Shown: piece after piece, positions 1 through 7,530 of the stretch
Layout: each line of letters opens with the position of its first letter
Numbering within the stretch: the stretch's first letter is position 1
The notes under the pieces: generated by a model
The model's input: only the letters and a program-made list of their open reading frames with translations
Told to the model about the DNA's origin: nothing
Database searches by the model: none
Assembly (NCBI GenBank): GCA_017406565.1
Contig: JAFQYG010000001.1
Coordinates: 1-60,710, forward strand
Reading direction: 5' to 3'
DNA length: 60,710 nt
Source of the DNA: Candidatus Saccharimonadota bacterium
GTDB lineage: Bacteria > Patescibacteriota > Saccharimonadia > Saccharimonadales > Saccharimonadaceae
Position numbers and translations under genes: made by a program

Positions 1-114
1 GCAATCCCCGGATCATTTCTCGCTGTCAGATCCCCGAGGCTTATCGCAGACTTCTACGGCCTTCATCGGTATTGATTGTCAAGGCATCCACTATCAGTGC
101 CCTTAATTACCTTT
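1..114 (-). rRNA. rrl: 23S ribosomal RNA, 5' end (partial)
   Basis: The minus strand reads as the 5' end of bacterial 23S rRNA: GTGGATGCC followed by the GATGAAGG and CTGCGATAAGC blocks of domain I. The gene runs off the left edge. The 5' end is placed near 110-114 by counting back from the GTGGATGCC block against the E. coli 23S start, so it is uncertain by a few bases. No 16S gene or spacer tRNA lies upstream; the next feature is a protein gene at 465. Confidence 0.93.
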
Positions 115-392
115 TTATGCATTGACTTAACTAGCAATCGACATTCGATTTCATCGAATGAGAAAATTGGGCGTCAGTTCGGAAATAAAAACAAGTTTTT
201 ATTTCACTCACTTCCTACAATTTTCGAAATCAATTACTCGTTCCGTCTTTAAAATCTTTATCGTTTCCAAATTGTTAATTGGAAAGTCTTTAAGAATGAT
301 TTTGAAGCCATCAAAGCGACCTCAAAAGATTCCCTCGCTTTCCTTTTTCTTTTTGTAGAGGTCGAAAATGTCGACTTGCTTAAACTTCCCCC
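115..392 (-). promoter_or_regulatory. Leader of the 23S rRNA transcript
   Basis: About 270 nt lie between the predicted transcription start near 386 and the 23S 5' end. I see no gene here. Two small hairpins are visible: 142-160 (8-bp arms CATTCGAT/ATCGAATG, 3-nt loop) and 361-375 (GTCGA/TCGAC). The stretch should contain the 5' strand of the 23S processing stem, but the 3' partner is outside the window. Confidence 0.6.
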
Positions 393-421
393 ATTATATC
401 GCACTTTGTCCCTAATGTCAA
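393..421 (-). promoter_or_regulatory. Consensus sigma-70-type promoter for 23S rRNA
   Basis: On the minus strand TTGACA (416-421) and TATAAT (393-398) are both perfect and separated by exactly 17 bp. It points at the 23S gene, so 23S is probably transcribed independently of any 16S gene. Confidence 0.85.
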
Positions 422-464
422 TACCTTTTTTAGACTTTTTTCAATAATCTTATTTCAAATATCC

Positions 465-2249
465 TTATTGAACGCCAGCGACGCAACGCGCCATCCACCC
501 GTAGTACTTGATGCTGTCGCCCGTGCCTGGGCGGACGTTGCTACTGCTGAAGTACAGATGGTAGGCGGAGTTACTATTGTATGCAGAGGACGACCAATAG
601 TACCCGTATGAACTGCGGTGGCCAACTGAAGAACCAGACACGTAGCCGGAATAGACAAAGTTGTTAGGATAGGATCTTAAAGCATTAGATACTGGAGTAG
701 CTTCTGTCCCTATGTAATATGGTTGTGTAGAGCTATCATAGTTAGCTGGATTAACCCCATTATTTAGTCCAGTAGTGATCAGTTGCCAGAATTCGTTGGT
801 GGACTCTTGGGATTTGTTACCGCCTTTTGGTAAGTGCCATCCAGCTGGACAGATATCTCCTGGAGCAACGTAACCGGAAGCATAACTAGAACCATACTTA
901 CCATGTCCTGCTGTAGCTGAGTACCAGTTGTAATAGTTACCATAACTGTATACGTTACTGGATGCATTGTAGCTTGATGCGGTGTTATTTGTGAAGAGAA
1001 TAGTATTATTGGTAGCTAGCATGGATTTATCTATACATGCGGAATTATAGTTCGTACACCAGGCAGTAGTAGTTGGATCTGTAGTAGCTGAGAGATGATT
1101 GGAAGTGGTTGGGTTAGTGGCATCATAGACATTAGTGATTGGAAGAGATGGATTATGGGTGTTGGTGGAGGATAATTCTGCGGAATCATCTAGTCTCAAG
1201 TTTTCTATCATCCAGCATTTATTGTCAGCTAGTTTAGCTACAGCATAAGTATCGTTGTCTCTATTGTCAGTTAAAGCAGTGACAGAGCCTTGAGCTAGAC
1301 TATTGCAACCATTCCAGTTTTGTAATGTACCAGCAGATGGTACCCAAACAGCATAAAGAGATAGACCATTAGTAGAAGTATTAGATGGAGTAGTGATAGT
1401 TTGATTAGGGCCATAGGTAGTACCAGAACCATCATAAGCTGTGTTCCAACCAGCAAAGCCATAGCCACTGCGTTTAAAGTTAGGAGCATATAAAGTTACA
1501 GATGCATTATTTCCTGCAGTTTGTTTACCCATCTGCCCCTCAACTAAAGCAGTGTTAGGGTTGTAGCAGATTCTACCTCCTTCACAGGCTACAGGTTGAG
1601 CAGGGACTTCGTTTTGAGGGTGGACTAAAGTAAACTTAACCTTACCAGTATAAGTACCAGCAGGTTGGGAAGTTGAAGCATAAATAGCATAGTTAGTAGT
1701 AAAGTTAGCCCCTAAAGCTCCTGTACCTATATCAGTTGCTGTAGTTCTATAGGCTACTTTAGTGTAGGTATCTGGGATTAATTCATAGTTAGTATAGTTA
1801 TAAGTAGAATCATTTCTAATAGTAGGAGCATATGTTCCTGAGACTGGAGTTAGTCTCATAGACCAAACCGAATTAGTAGTGGTGCCTGATACGTATTTAC
1901 CTGTGACTATGTCGTAAGATGAATCCAAAGTAGAACTATGCATCTTATTATTACCATCTTCTTCATTAGTGTAACCTATAGCATAGATAGCTAGACCATT
2001 AGTATCATTGCAAGTAGCTTTAATAGTAGCTGAACCTATGTCTGTTTTATACTGATTATTTTGAATATTGGTAGTATGAAGTAGATTAGTACCAGTGAGA
2101 GAACAGGAGACTGGGACAGTGATGTTGATTTGGTCTACGACGTCGTTACTGTCTGTGGCGAAGGTAATAGAAGAACTTAAAAAAGTAGCAATAAATGCTA
2201 CAAAAAACAATAAACCATTTACGATAAGATGCAGGCGATTAATGCTCAT
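465..2249 (-). CDS. Secreted FISUMP / InlB-repeat surface protein
   Basis: 594 residues with a signal peptide or N-terminal anchor (about 1-31). Three parts follow. Residues about 40-210 form a beta-rich domain ending in GTYTGKVKFTL. Residues about 226-302 look like an InlB/Listeria-Bacteroides repeat (GYGFAGWNT, LYAVW). Residues about 307-594 match the FISUMP domain (DNKCWMIENLRL, CPAGWHLP, YYWSSS, ARCV). The first domain recurs as the separate protein at 3994-4587, including its NGL/NGW block and last strand. FISUMP proteins are outer-surface proteins of unknown function, so host or surface contact is an inference. The ATG at 2249 sits 6 nt downstream of a perfect TATAAT, so the mRNA is probably leaderless. 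Confidence 0.85.
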   Translation of the reverse strand: MSINRLHLIVNGLLFFVAFIATFLSSSITFATDSNDVVDQINITVPVSCSLTGTNLLHTTNIQNNQYKTDIGSATIKATCNDTNGLAIYAIGYTNEEDGNNKMHSSTLDSSYDIVTGKYVSGTTTNSVWSMRLTPVSGTYAPTIRNDSTYNYTNYELIPDTYTKVAYRTTATDIGTGALGANFTTNYAIYASTSQPAGTYTGKVKFTLVHPQNEVPAQPVACEGGRICYNPNTALVEGQMGKQTAGNNASVTLYAPNFKRSGYGFAGWNTAYDGSGTTYGPNQTITTPSNTSTNGLSLYAVWVPSAGTLQNWNGCNSLAQGSVTALTDNRDNDTYAVAKLADNKCWMIENLRLDDSAELSSTNTHNPSLPITNVYDATNPTTSNHLSATTDPTTTAWCTNYNSACIDKSMLATNNTILFTNNTASSYNASSNVYSYGNYYNWYSATAGHGKYGSSYASGYVAPGDICPAGWHLPKGGNKSQESTNEFWQLITTGLNNGVNPANYDSSTQPYYIGTEATPVSNALRSYPNNFVYSGYVSGSSVGHRSSYGYYWSSSAYNSNSAYHLYFSSSNVRPGTGDSIKYYGWMARCVAGVQ

Positions 2250-2255
2250 ACTTAT

Positions 2256-2283
2256 ATTATATATAATATTTAAAACATATCAA
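2256..2283 (-). promoter_or_regulatory. Promoter of the FISUMP gene
   Basis: TTGATA (2278-2283), 16 bp, TATAAT (2256-2261), then 6 nt to the ATG at 2249. The start codon would be at or next to +1. Confidence 0.7.
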
Positions 2284-2299
2284 GCGTTATAAACATCAA

Positions 2300-2323
2300 A
2301 ATACCGCCCCAAAAGGCGGTATT
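2300..2323 (-). terminator. Terminator after the DUF916-like gene
   Basis: Hairpin with arms AATACCGCC/GGCGGTATT and a 6-nt loop, followed on the minus strand by a short T stretch. It separates the gene at 2335 from the FISUMP gene, which has its own promoter. Confidence 0.7.
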
Positions 2324-2334
2324 TCGGTATTATC

Positions 2335-3303
2335 TTAAGATTCGCTCGATTTACTCTGTTCTTTAGAGCGAGTTTTTCTCGATCGGCTCTTTGTAACCAA
2401 CCATATCACCAATGCGACAATCGCAAAGATAATAATAAACAGCAACCACAGCGGGCAAACCACCACCATTCTTTCAGCTACAGATGTTTCACCAAAAATC
2501 TTCACTGTCTGTTTAACTCTAAATATACCTATCATCGGCAAATTACACTCTTCTGCATTAATTCTTTCCGTTCCTGGCATTACTGTATGCTCAGTCGGTT
2601 TTTCTTCATTTGTACAAATCTCTTCATCACCAATTAATGGCCAAACTTGCAATACATAACTTGCTTTCGTATGCACGTTACCGGTATTCTGTACAGTTGA
2701 AGTAGCCGCTAATTTGTTATTAAACATAAAAGCTGGAATATTGTTTTCCAAAATCGCACCCTCATTACGTGTCTCACCTGCTACATTGGCAATAATACTA
2801 GCCGCAAAACGTACTACATTCTCAATAACTATATTTCCTTCTGCTCCACTGTCTTTCTCAGTATCATCTTGGACAATAATAGTAGCATATTGCCCTCCAG
2901 CTGGTGCGTCTTCTGGCACCGTAATAGTAAATGTTATCGTGTCAGTCGAATTTGGTGCCACCGAACCATGATCTTTATCTAATTTCATCCACTCCATTAT
3001 TTGGTTATACTCAGTAATAGTATCCACGTCAGTGCTATTATAGTCTGTATTGCCATTTTCATCTTTATCTAGTCCAAAAGAACCAATGGTAGCAGAATAC
3101 TTTAAATCTTTAGAAGCATTCGCAGAATTACTAACCAACAAAGTACCCTCGTATACCTCACCAGGGACTAAAACAATATCTTGCCTCGGAGGAGAAATAG
3201 TCATCACTACGCCACCATCCCCATCCACCGCTGACACATTCATAGCTCCAAAAAGCAATCCCACCATCACTACCACCAATCCTACCATTATTCTATGTTT
3301 CAC
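2335..3303 (-). CDS. DUF916-like membrane-anchored surface protein
   Basis: 322 residues: signal peptide (about 1-25), an immunoglobulin-like region opening with SPPRQDIVLVPGE and containing VPEDAPAGGQYATI, one C-terminal transmembrane segment (about 283-305), then a basic, Ser-rich cytoplasmic tail. This layout matches the DUF916 (WxL-protein peptidoglycan-binding) family of Firmicutes, which occurs beside WxL surface proteins. The start is a GTG at 3303, chosen because GGAGG lies about 6 nt upstream; the first in-frame ATG is five codons later. It lies between two genes sharing a WxL-like domain, which suggests it anchors or presents them. Family assignment is moderately sure; the role is inferred. 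Confidence 0.65.
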   Translation of the reverse strand: MKHRIMVGLVVVMVGLLFGAMNVSAVDGDGGVVMTISPPRQDIVLVPGEVYEGTLLVSNSANASKDLKYSATIGSFGLDKDENGNTDYNSTDVDTITEYNQIMEWMKLDKDHGSVAPNSTDTITFTITVPEDAPAGGQYATIIVQDDTEKDSGAEGNIVIENVVRFAASIIANVAGETRNEGAILENNIPAFMFNNKLAATSTVQNTGNVHTKASYVLQVWPLIGDEEICTNEEKPTEHTVMPGTERINAEECNLPMIGIFRVKQTVKIFGETSVAERMVVVCPLWLLFIIIFAIVALVIWLVTKSRSRKTRSKEQSKSSES

Positions 3304-3339
3304 TATTTACCTCCTTCTCTATTTTTATCCATTATATCA

Positions 3340-3900
3340 TCATTTAACAACATTGCATGAAAAACCCTTATCTTCATAATACTTTTCCATCTCCTCCATT
3401 GAGTATTTCTTCACTTTAGCAACATCATCCTTACCAATAAAGAAGAACACTGAAGTTGCTTCATTGATTTTATTAGGGCTATCAGCATATACACCAATAT
3501 GCAATTTATTATTCATCTCGTCATAGGCAACTGATAAATCATCCGACTTTTGACCTTGCTCATTCATATAATAATTATATTTAGCCTGAAACACCCCATC
3601 ATCTTGTTTCACTACTTCATTAGAACGATATGTCCCATTATAAGAATAATAAAGCTTATCGATCCCATCGTTATTATAGGTAATCTTCACTTCGTTCGTA
3701 ATCATATTTACTCTCTCTGAGCCAAAAAAAGCATTTTCCATTCCTTTAGCCGTACAATACACTGCCGAAATATGTTCGTTTTCTACCGATTCAGAAACAC
3801 GTGTTTCTTTACCATTTGCAAAAATTGCAACAATCACTGCTAAAACAATAAGTCCTATACCAACTAACACAAATGTTAATATTTTGTTATTTTTATTCAT
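3340..3900 (-). CDS. Membrane-anchored extracytoplasmic protein, unknown
   Basis: 186 residues from the ATG at 3900. One N-terminal transmembrane segment (about 8-29) is followed by an extracellular, Lys/Glu-rich domain of about 155 residues with two cysteines, near its start and near its C-terminus (GFSCNVVK). I do not recognise the fold; the length and single anchor recall small lipoprotein-like or YceI-like domains, but nothing diagnostic is visible. TATAAT is only 3 nt from this ATG, so leaderless use is unlikely; GAGG about 9 nt upstream could serve as ribosome binding site. Confidence 0.55.
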   Translation of the reverse strand: MNKNNKILTFVLVGIGLIVLAVIVAIFANGKETRVSESVENEHISAVYCTAKGMENAFFGSERVNMITNEVKITYNNDGIDKLYYSYNGTYRSNEVVKQDDGVFQAKYNYYMNEQGQKSDDLSVAYDEMNNKLHIGVYADSPNKINEATSVFFFIGKDDVAKVKKYSMEEMEKYYEDKGFSCNVVK

Positions 3901-3952
3901 TCTATTATACCTCACATTATCACTATCTATTCTACCATATTTTTCACAAAAA

Positions 3953-3978
3953 AATACAGCTCCGTTCGGAGCTGTATT
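3953..3978 (-). terminator. Strong intrinsic terminator
   Basis: Arms AATACAGCTCCG/CGGAGCTGTATT (12 bp) with a 2-nt loop, followed on the minus strand by a run of seven T. It ends the transcript of the gene at 3994-4587. Confidence 0.9.
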
Positions 3979-3993
3979 AAAAGCAATAAACTT

Positions 3994-4587
3994 TTAATTA
4001 GTACCTTCTGCTACGGTATAAGTTACCCTACCAGTATAAGTATCAGCTTGTTGAGTAGCACTTACCCATACTTGATAACCAGTATAAATTGTACCCTCAG
4101 AAATAGCACCTGAACCGCTAGCTACCTTAGTTGCAGCAGCAGGAACAGCAGCATAACTTGCATAGTCAGACTCTACCGCTACCGGACTACTACCAGCAAC
4201 CATAAATGCCCAGTTGGATGTAGCACCAGAAGTTGCCGTACCAGTCACGATAGGAGTACCGCTACCACTCGCTGCCATCGAAGTAACAGGAGTACCAGTA
4301 CTCGAACCTTGTGCTTTTACTTGCCAACCATTTGCATTGTTACAAGAAACCTTAAGCGTACCACCAGCAGTACCATTAGCAGCATATTGATATAGATGTT
4401 CGTTCACCGCATTTGACTCAGTAATCGTCTTACCGACAGTAGATCCAGAGCCCGATGCGCCACCAACAGAACAAGCGCCCTTAATTGTGAGCGTCACGGT
4501 ATCCGTCACATCCGCAAAAGCGCCAAACACAGGCATAGCCGCAAGAGCTACAGCCGCCGCGCCAGTTGCAATTATTGATTTTTTCAT
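3994..4587 (-). CDS. Small secreted protein with WxL-like beta domain
   Basis: 197 residues: a clear signal peptide (MKKSIIATGAAAVALAAMP, cleavage near 28-30), then one Ala/Ser/Thr/Gly-rich domain with two Cys. Its layout matches residues 40-210 of the FISUMP protein: a CSV/CSL Cys, a CNNANGW / CNDTNGL block, a central NWAF / VWSM strand, and a terminal TYTGRVTYTV strand. The last strand resembles the end of WxL domains. The start is the ATG at 4587, preceded by GGAGGAG; an upstream in-frame GTG would overlap that site. With a strong promoter and terminator of its own, it is probably an abundant surface protein. The WxL link is an inference. Confidence 0.65.
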   Translation of the reverse strand: MKKSIIATGAAAVALAAMPVFGAFADVTDTVTLTIKGACSVGGASGSGSTVGKTITESNAVNEHLYQYAANGTAGGTLKVSCNNANGWQVKAQGSSTGTPVTSMAASGSGTPIVTGTATSGATSNWAFMVAGSSPVAVESDYASYAAVPAAATKVASGSGAISEGTIYTGYQVWVSATQQADTYTGRVTYTVAEGTN

Positions 4588-4663
4588 ATTTTTCTCCTCC
4601 ACATTTGTGGAAATTAGTTTTGTTTTTGGTGTTAAACGATATGTATAACCTTTAACACTTTTA

Positions 4664-4692
4664 ATTTTACATAAGCATTAATTTGTTGTCAA
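4664..4692 (-). promoter_or_regulatory. Promoter for the small secreted protein
   Basis: TTGACA (4687-4692), 17 bp, TAAAAT (4664-4669) on the minus strand. It gives a leader of about 70 nt that includes a short CCACAAATGTGG palindrome (4601-4612) just before GGAGGAG. Confidence 0.75.
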
Positions 4693-4740
4693 GTAATTTA
4701 CTTATTTTTTTATTATTTTGTCGACTGAGTTTTCCACAAC

Positions 4741-5238
4741 CTACTCAAATAGCAGATGACCGTCCATCCATCCACGGAAAGCCCCGTAATCATTATACGG
4801 TTCAACATCTTCATCACTGTCCGCTCTCAAGAAAAATTTCACTACACCTTTATCTACAATTGCAACTGAAGGATAATATTTAACAAAATCATGCAAACTA
4901 GATTCTTTCGCCTCACTAAACATAATACGAAAAGCCATCACTCCATGTTCTTTCATGTAGTCGTTCATATACCCTCTCAACCTATCAGCAGTAGTACATT
5001 CATTTTGATCTACGAACACTATGAATGTCTTTTTTTCATCGATCAAAGCTTGGTATTCTTCTTTATTAATATCTTTTAATTCTGGCGCATCGGTACGGTA
5101 TTCTGCATCAATATTTACCTTTGGTTCATCAAACCAACCACTCACAGCCCCCACAAACAACAAACCACCAATTAGCGTAATCATTAGACATATAATCAGC
5201 CCCAATACCCCCATTTGTTTCTTTTTTTCTGCACTCAC
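4741..5238 (-). CDS. Membrane-anchored thioredoxin-like protein with one Cys
   Basis: 165 residues. One transmembrane segment (about 10-33) precedes an extracytoplasmic thioredoxin-like domain: strand TFIVFVDQ, then ECTTA where CxxC is expected, and a YPSVAIVDKG strand with the usual cis-Pro. Only one active-site-like Cys remains, so ordinary disulfide exchange is unlikely; it could form mixed disulfides or act as a holder. It begins one nucleotide after the rhodanese-like gene at 5240 and is almost certainly co-transcribed with it. Fold assignment is moderate. Confidence 0.6.
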   Translation of the reverse strand: MSAEKKKQMGVLGLIICLMITLIGGLLFVGAVSGWFDEPKVNIDAEYRTDAPELKDINKEEYQALIDEKKTFIVFVDQNECTTADRLRGYMNDYMKEHGVMAFRIMFSEAKESSLHDFVKYYPSVAIVDKGVVKFFLRADSDEDVEPYNDYGAFRGWMDGHLLFE

Positions 5239-5239
5239 C

Positions 5240-5923
5240 CTATTTCTCCGTCAGGCCCTCAAAATCTATCTCATGATATGGTACTTTATAAAAATCGTAT
5301 ACTGTCTCACCGTTATCTAGCACACGCTTCACTTCTACAGCATTATCTCCCTCATAAAACCAATACCCACCTACATCATAAATCTTACTTTCATCCCAGC
5401 CGAGCGCAACTAACATATTTTTCATCATACCAGAATAACCACCGCCACCACACATTAGGAAGATTACCTTATCTTTCGGGAATAAACCTTCAATAATATC
5501 CATTGATTCCGCATAGTTTTCTGTATAAGACCCATCTGAATGATGTCTAAATAACGTCGGTCCGGCATAAGTTCCACCCACTGCTTCAGGTAAACCCGTC
5601 ACATTTACAATATAAGGAAATGGTACCACCGAAAACCCATTCACGAATCCCGACAAATACGAATCTCCGCCAATTGCTTCATAATTCCCAGGGTCTTTCA
5701 ACATCCTAAGATCACGATACACCGCATCGCTGCGATTTAAGTATTCATCGATTGTCGATTCATTCACATTCTTATCAATTCCCAGCTCACCCCTCTGTCC
5801 TTCTGATAATTCTGGCGCTGGTAAATCTTTCAAAGTATTCGGGAAAGCAAACCTACCCAGCAAAAATGCTCCAATTATTAGTATCACCGCCCCTATAGAT
5901 AACCCCCACAATAATTTCTTCAT
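5240..5923 (-). CDS. Membrane-anchored rhodanese-like protein
   Basis: 227 residues with one N-terminal transmembrane segment (about 4-25). The C-terminal part reads as a rhodanese domain: VIFLMCGGGGYSG is a Cys-containing active-site loop after a hydrophobic strand, followed by the helix MMKNMLVALGW and YDVGGYWFYEG, the usual end of the fold. Rhodaneses carry sulfur as a Cys persulfide; here the domain is predicted outside the membrane. GGAG lies about 5 nt upstream of the ATG. The pairing with the thioredoxin-like gene suggests an extracytoplasmic sulfur or thiol function, which is inference. Confidence 0.75.
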   Translation of the reverse strand: MKKLLWGLSIGAVILIIGAFLLGRFAFPNTLKDLPAPELSEGQRGELGIDKNVNESTIDEYLNRSDAVYRDLRMLKDPGNYEAIGGDSYLSGFVNGFSVVPFPYIVNVTGLPEAVGGTYAGPTLFRHHSDGSYTENYAESMDIIEGLFPKDKVIFLMCGGGGYSGMMKNMLVALGWDESKIYDVGGYWFYEGDNAVEVKRVLDNGETVYDFYKVPYHEIDFEGLTEK

Positions 5924-5949
5924 ATTAACTCCACTTTACCTAAAACCTA

Positions 5950-6687
5950 TTATACACCAATTGCCGGTTCGTGGGGACATTTTTCCAAAATTCTCAAAAT
6001 TGCTTCTTTTTCCGCTTCAGTCACCCATAATCCATATTTATATTTTACTGATACTTGTCTCGCCACATATTGGCAACGAAATCTCTTATTCTTAGGTAAC
6101 CAGGTCGCTGCATCCCCATCAGATTTTTGTTCATTTGCTGGGCCATCTACTGCAAGCAAGTTTAATGGGTCAGTCGCAATTTTATATCTTGTTTCTTTAT
6201 CTTTATACTGTGCACCTTTCTGCCAAGCGTCTGAGAGTGCTACCACGTGATCAATCTGAATCTTCGCAATCTCAGTTTTATTCTCAAACACTCTATGCTC
6301 ACCCGTATACGGCTCATCAAATTCTCCTCCTATCACATTGCATTCATCCAACACTGCACTATCACCAAATTCTCTCCGAATTATCCTTTGCCTCAAAGAA
6401 CATCCATCCACTATCGGCCAACCATCATAAAATTCTTCTCTACTATATCCAGTTTTTGGCGCCCGACCTTTTACTTCCAATTTCTCCAATATATCCGTCG
6501 CTAATTTATCGCCTTCATTCGCTACAGTCACCGCTTCCGCATCAAAATCTCTAATTCCATTTTCCGCACCAGTGTTTTCTACTGGTGTGAATATTTCTTC
6601 ATAACTCGCTGGATTTACCACCAACCAAATCACCGCAACAAAAAGTGCTGCCAGCATCACTGATATTCTACGTGTCTTAAGCCGCAT
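5950..6687 (-). CDS. Secreted HNH nuclease, DUF1524 type
   Basis: 245 residues with an N-terminal signal or anchor (about 8-27). The DUF1524/HNH core is clear: IDHVVALSDAW supplies the general-base His, ATDPLNLLAVDGPANEQKS the metal-site Asn region, and WLP follows. This is the extracellular nuclease family common in Actinobacteria, whose members degrade DNA outside the cell. For a lineage that cannot make nucleotides de novo, nucleic-acid scavenging is a plausible role (inference). Its start overlaps the end of the acidic-protein gene at 6677 by 11 nt, so translation is probably coupled. Confidence 0.82.
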   Translation of the reverse strand: MRLKTRRISVMLAALFVAVIWLVVNPASYEEIFTPVENTGAENGIRDFDAEAVTVANEGDKLATDILEKLEVKGRAPKTGYSREEFYDGWPIVDGCSLRQRIIRREFGDSAVLDECNVIGGEFDEPYTGEHRVFENKTEIAKIQIDHVVALSDAWQKGAQYKDKETRYKIATDPLNLLAVDGPANEQKSDGDAATWLPKNKRFRCQYVARQVSVKYKYGLWVTEAEKEAILRILEKCPHEPAIGV

Positions 6688-7522
6688 TCCCGCGTATTAT
6701 CTCCGGATTAAGCCTTTCATTGTTTTGCGCTACCACATCCTGTTGTGTTACTTCCTGTGGCTCTTCTTGTTTTTCTTCAACCTCATTTTGTTGTTCTTTT
6801 TGTTCCCTCAACACCTGGAATAATTCTGGTAAACCCTGCACACCAAAACTACTCACTGCATATTCAAAATATCCCTTTCCAGCTGCCTTTGCTCCCTGCC
6901 TTAGTTCTTCATACACCGGGCTTGCTCCCTGCACTTCGCTGATTAATTCTTTCATGTCAGCAATTGCCGCCAACGTCCCCTCAACATCATGACTCTGTGA
7001 AGCCGGTTTTTCAGCTTCACGCGCAGAGTCATTCTCAGGCGCTCCATGCCTCGAAGTTTCTTCACTTTCAAAAGCCGTTCCAAGCCCCAAATTATAGTAC
7101 AAATCCCCAATCGGGTCAGTCGAACTACTTAAATCGCAATTATTTAACATCTGGACAGTTGATTCTATACCATATTTACTTACCGCATCAGCTAAAACAC
7201 CAGACAATGATTGAGCGTTTTCCATTCCTTCGTCAAATCTTTCACTTTCTTCATCTTTTGCTTCACCGTAAAAATTATTCTCTTCATTTGCATTGCCAAG
7301 AGTTTCGCTGATTTTATTTCCTACTTCCACTGCTTTTTCAATTGCTTTGCCAGGTTTAACCATTTCCCCAGTACCACCCAAAATCTTTGGGCCAGCAAAC
7401 TCCGGCACTCCTTCACTCATTGCGGCAGCCCATTCAGCTGATTTTTTGATTGCTTCACCAGAAACCTCACCCGTCTTCTTAAGAGTTTCACCTGGCGCTT
7501 TTTCAAACTCTGTTCCGTCCAT
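6677..7522 (-). CDS. Acidic soluble protein, unknown
   Basis: 281 residues, no signal peptide or membrane segment, rich in Glu, Ala, Gly and Gln, with a Gln/Glu-rich C-terminus (about 235-270). I do not recognise a domain. GGAGG sits about 5 nt upstream of the ATG at 7522. It lies between a membrane-anchored metalloprotease and a secreted nuclease and overlaps the latter by 11 nt, so it is part of the same transcription unit. It might be a cytoplasmic partner, an immunity-like factor or an exported effector; nothing in the sequence decides this. Confidence 0.6.
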   Translation of the reverse strand: MDGTEFEKAPGETLKKTGEVSGEAIKKSAEWAAAMSEGVPEFAGPKILGGTGEMVKPGKAIEKAVEVGNKISETLGNANEENNFYGEAKDEESERFDEGMENAQSLSGVLADAVSKYGIESTVQMLNNCDLSSSTDPIGDLYYNLGLGTAFESEETSRHGAPENDSAREAEKPASQSHDVEGTLAAIADMKELISEVQGASPVYEELRQGAKAAGKGYFEYAVSSFGVQGLPELFQVLREQKEQQNEVEEKQEEPQEVTQQDVVAQNNERLNPEIIRGNAA

Positions 7523-7530
7523 TTTACCTC

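Noticed and set aside
158-358. Open frame of 66 codons on the plus strand in the 23S leader
   Set aside because: It lies antisense to the rRNA leader, has low-complexity Phe/Ser/Lys content and no ribosome site.
6135-6554. Plus-strand open frame of 139 codons opposite the HNH nuclease
   Set aside because: It is the antisense shadow of a gene with clear family motifs.
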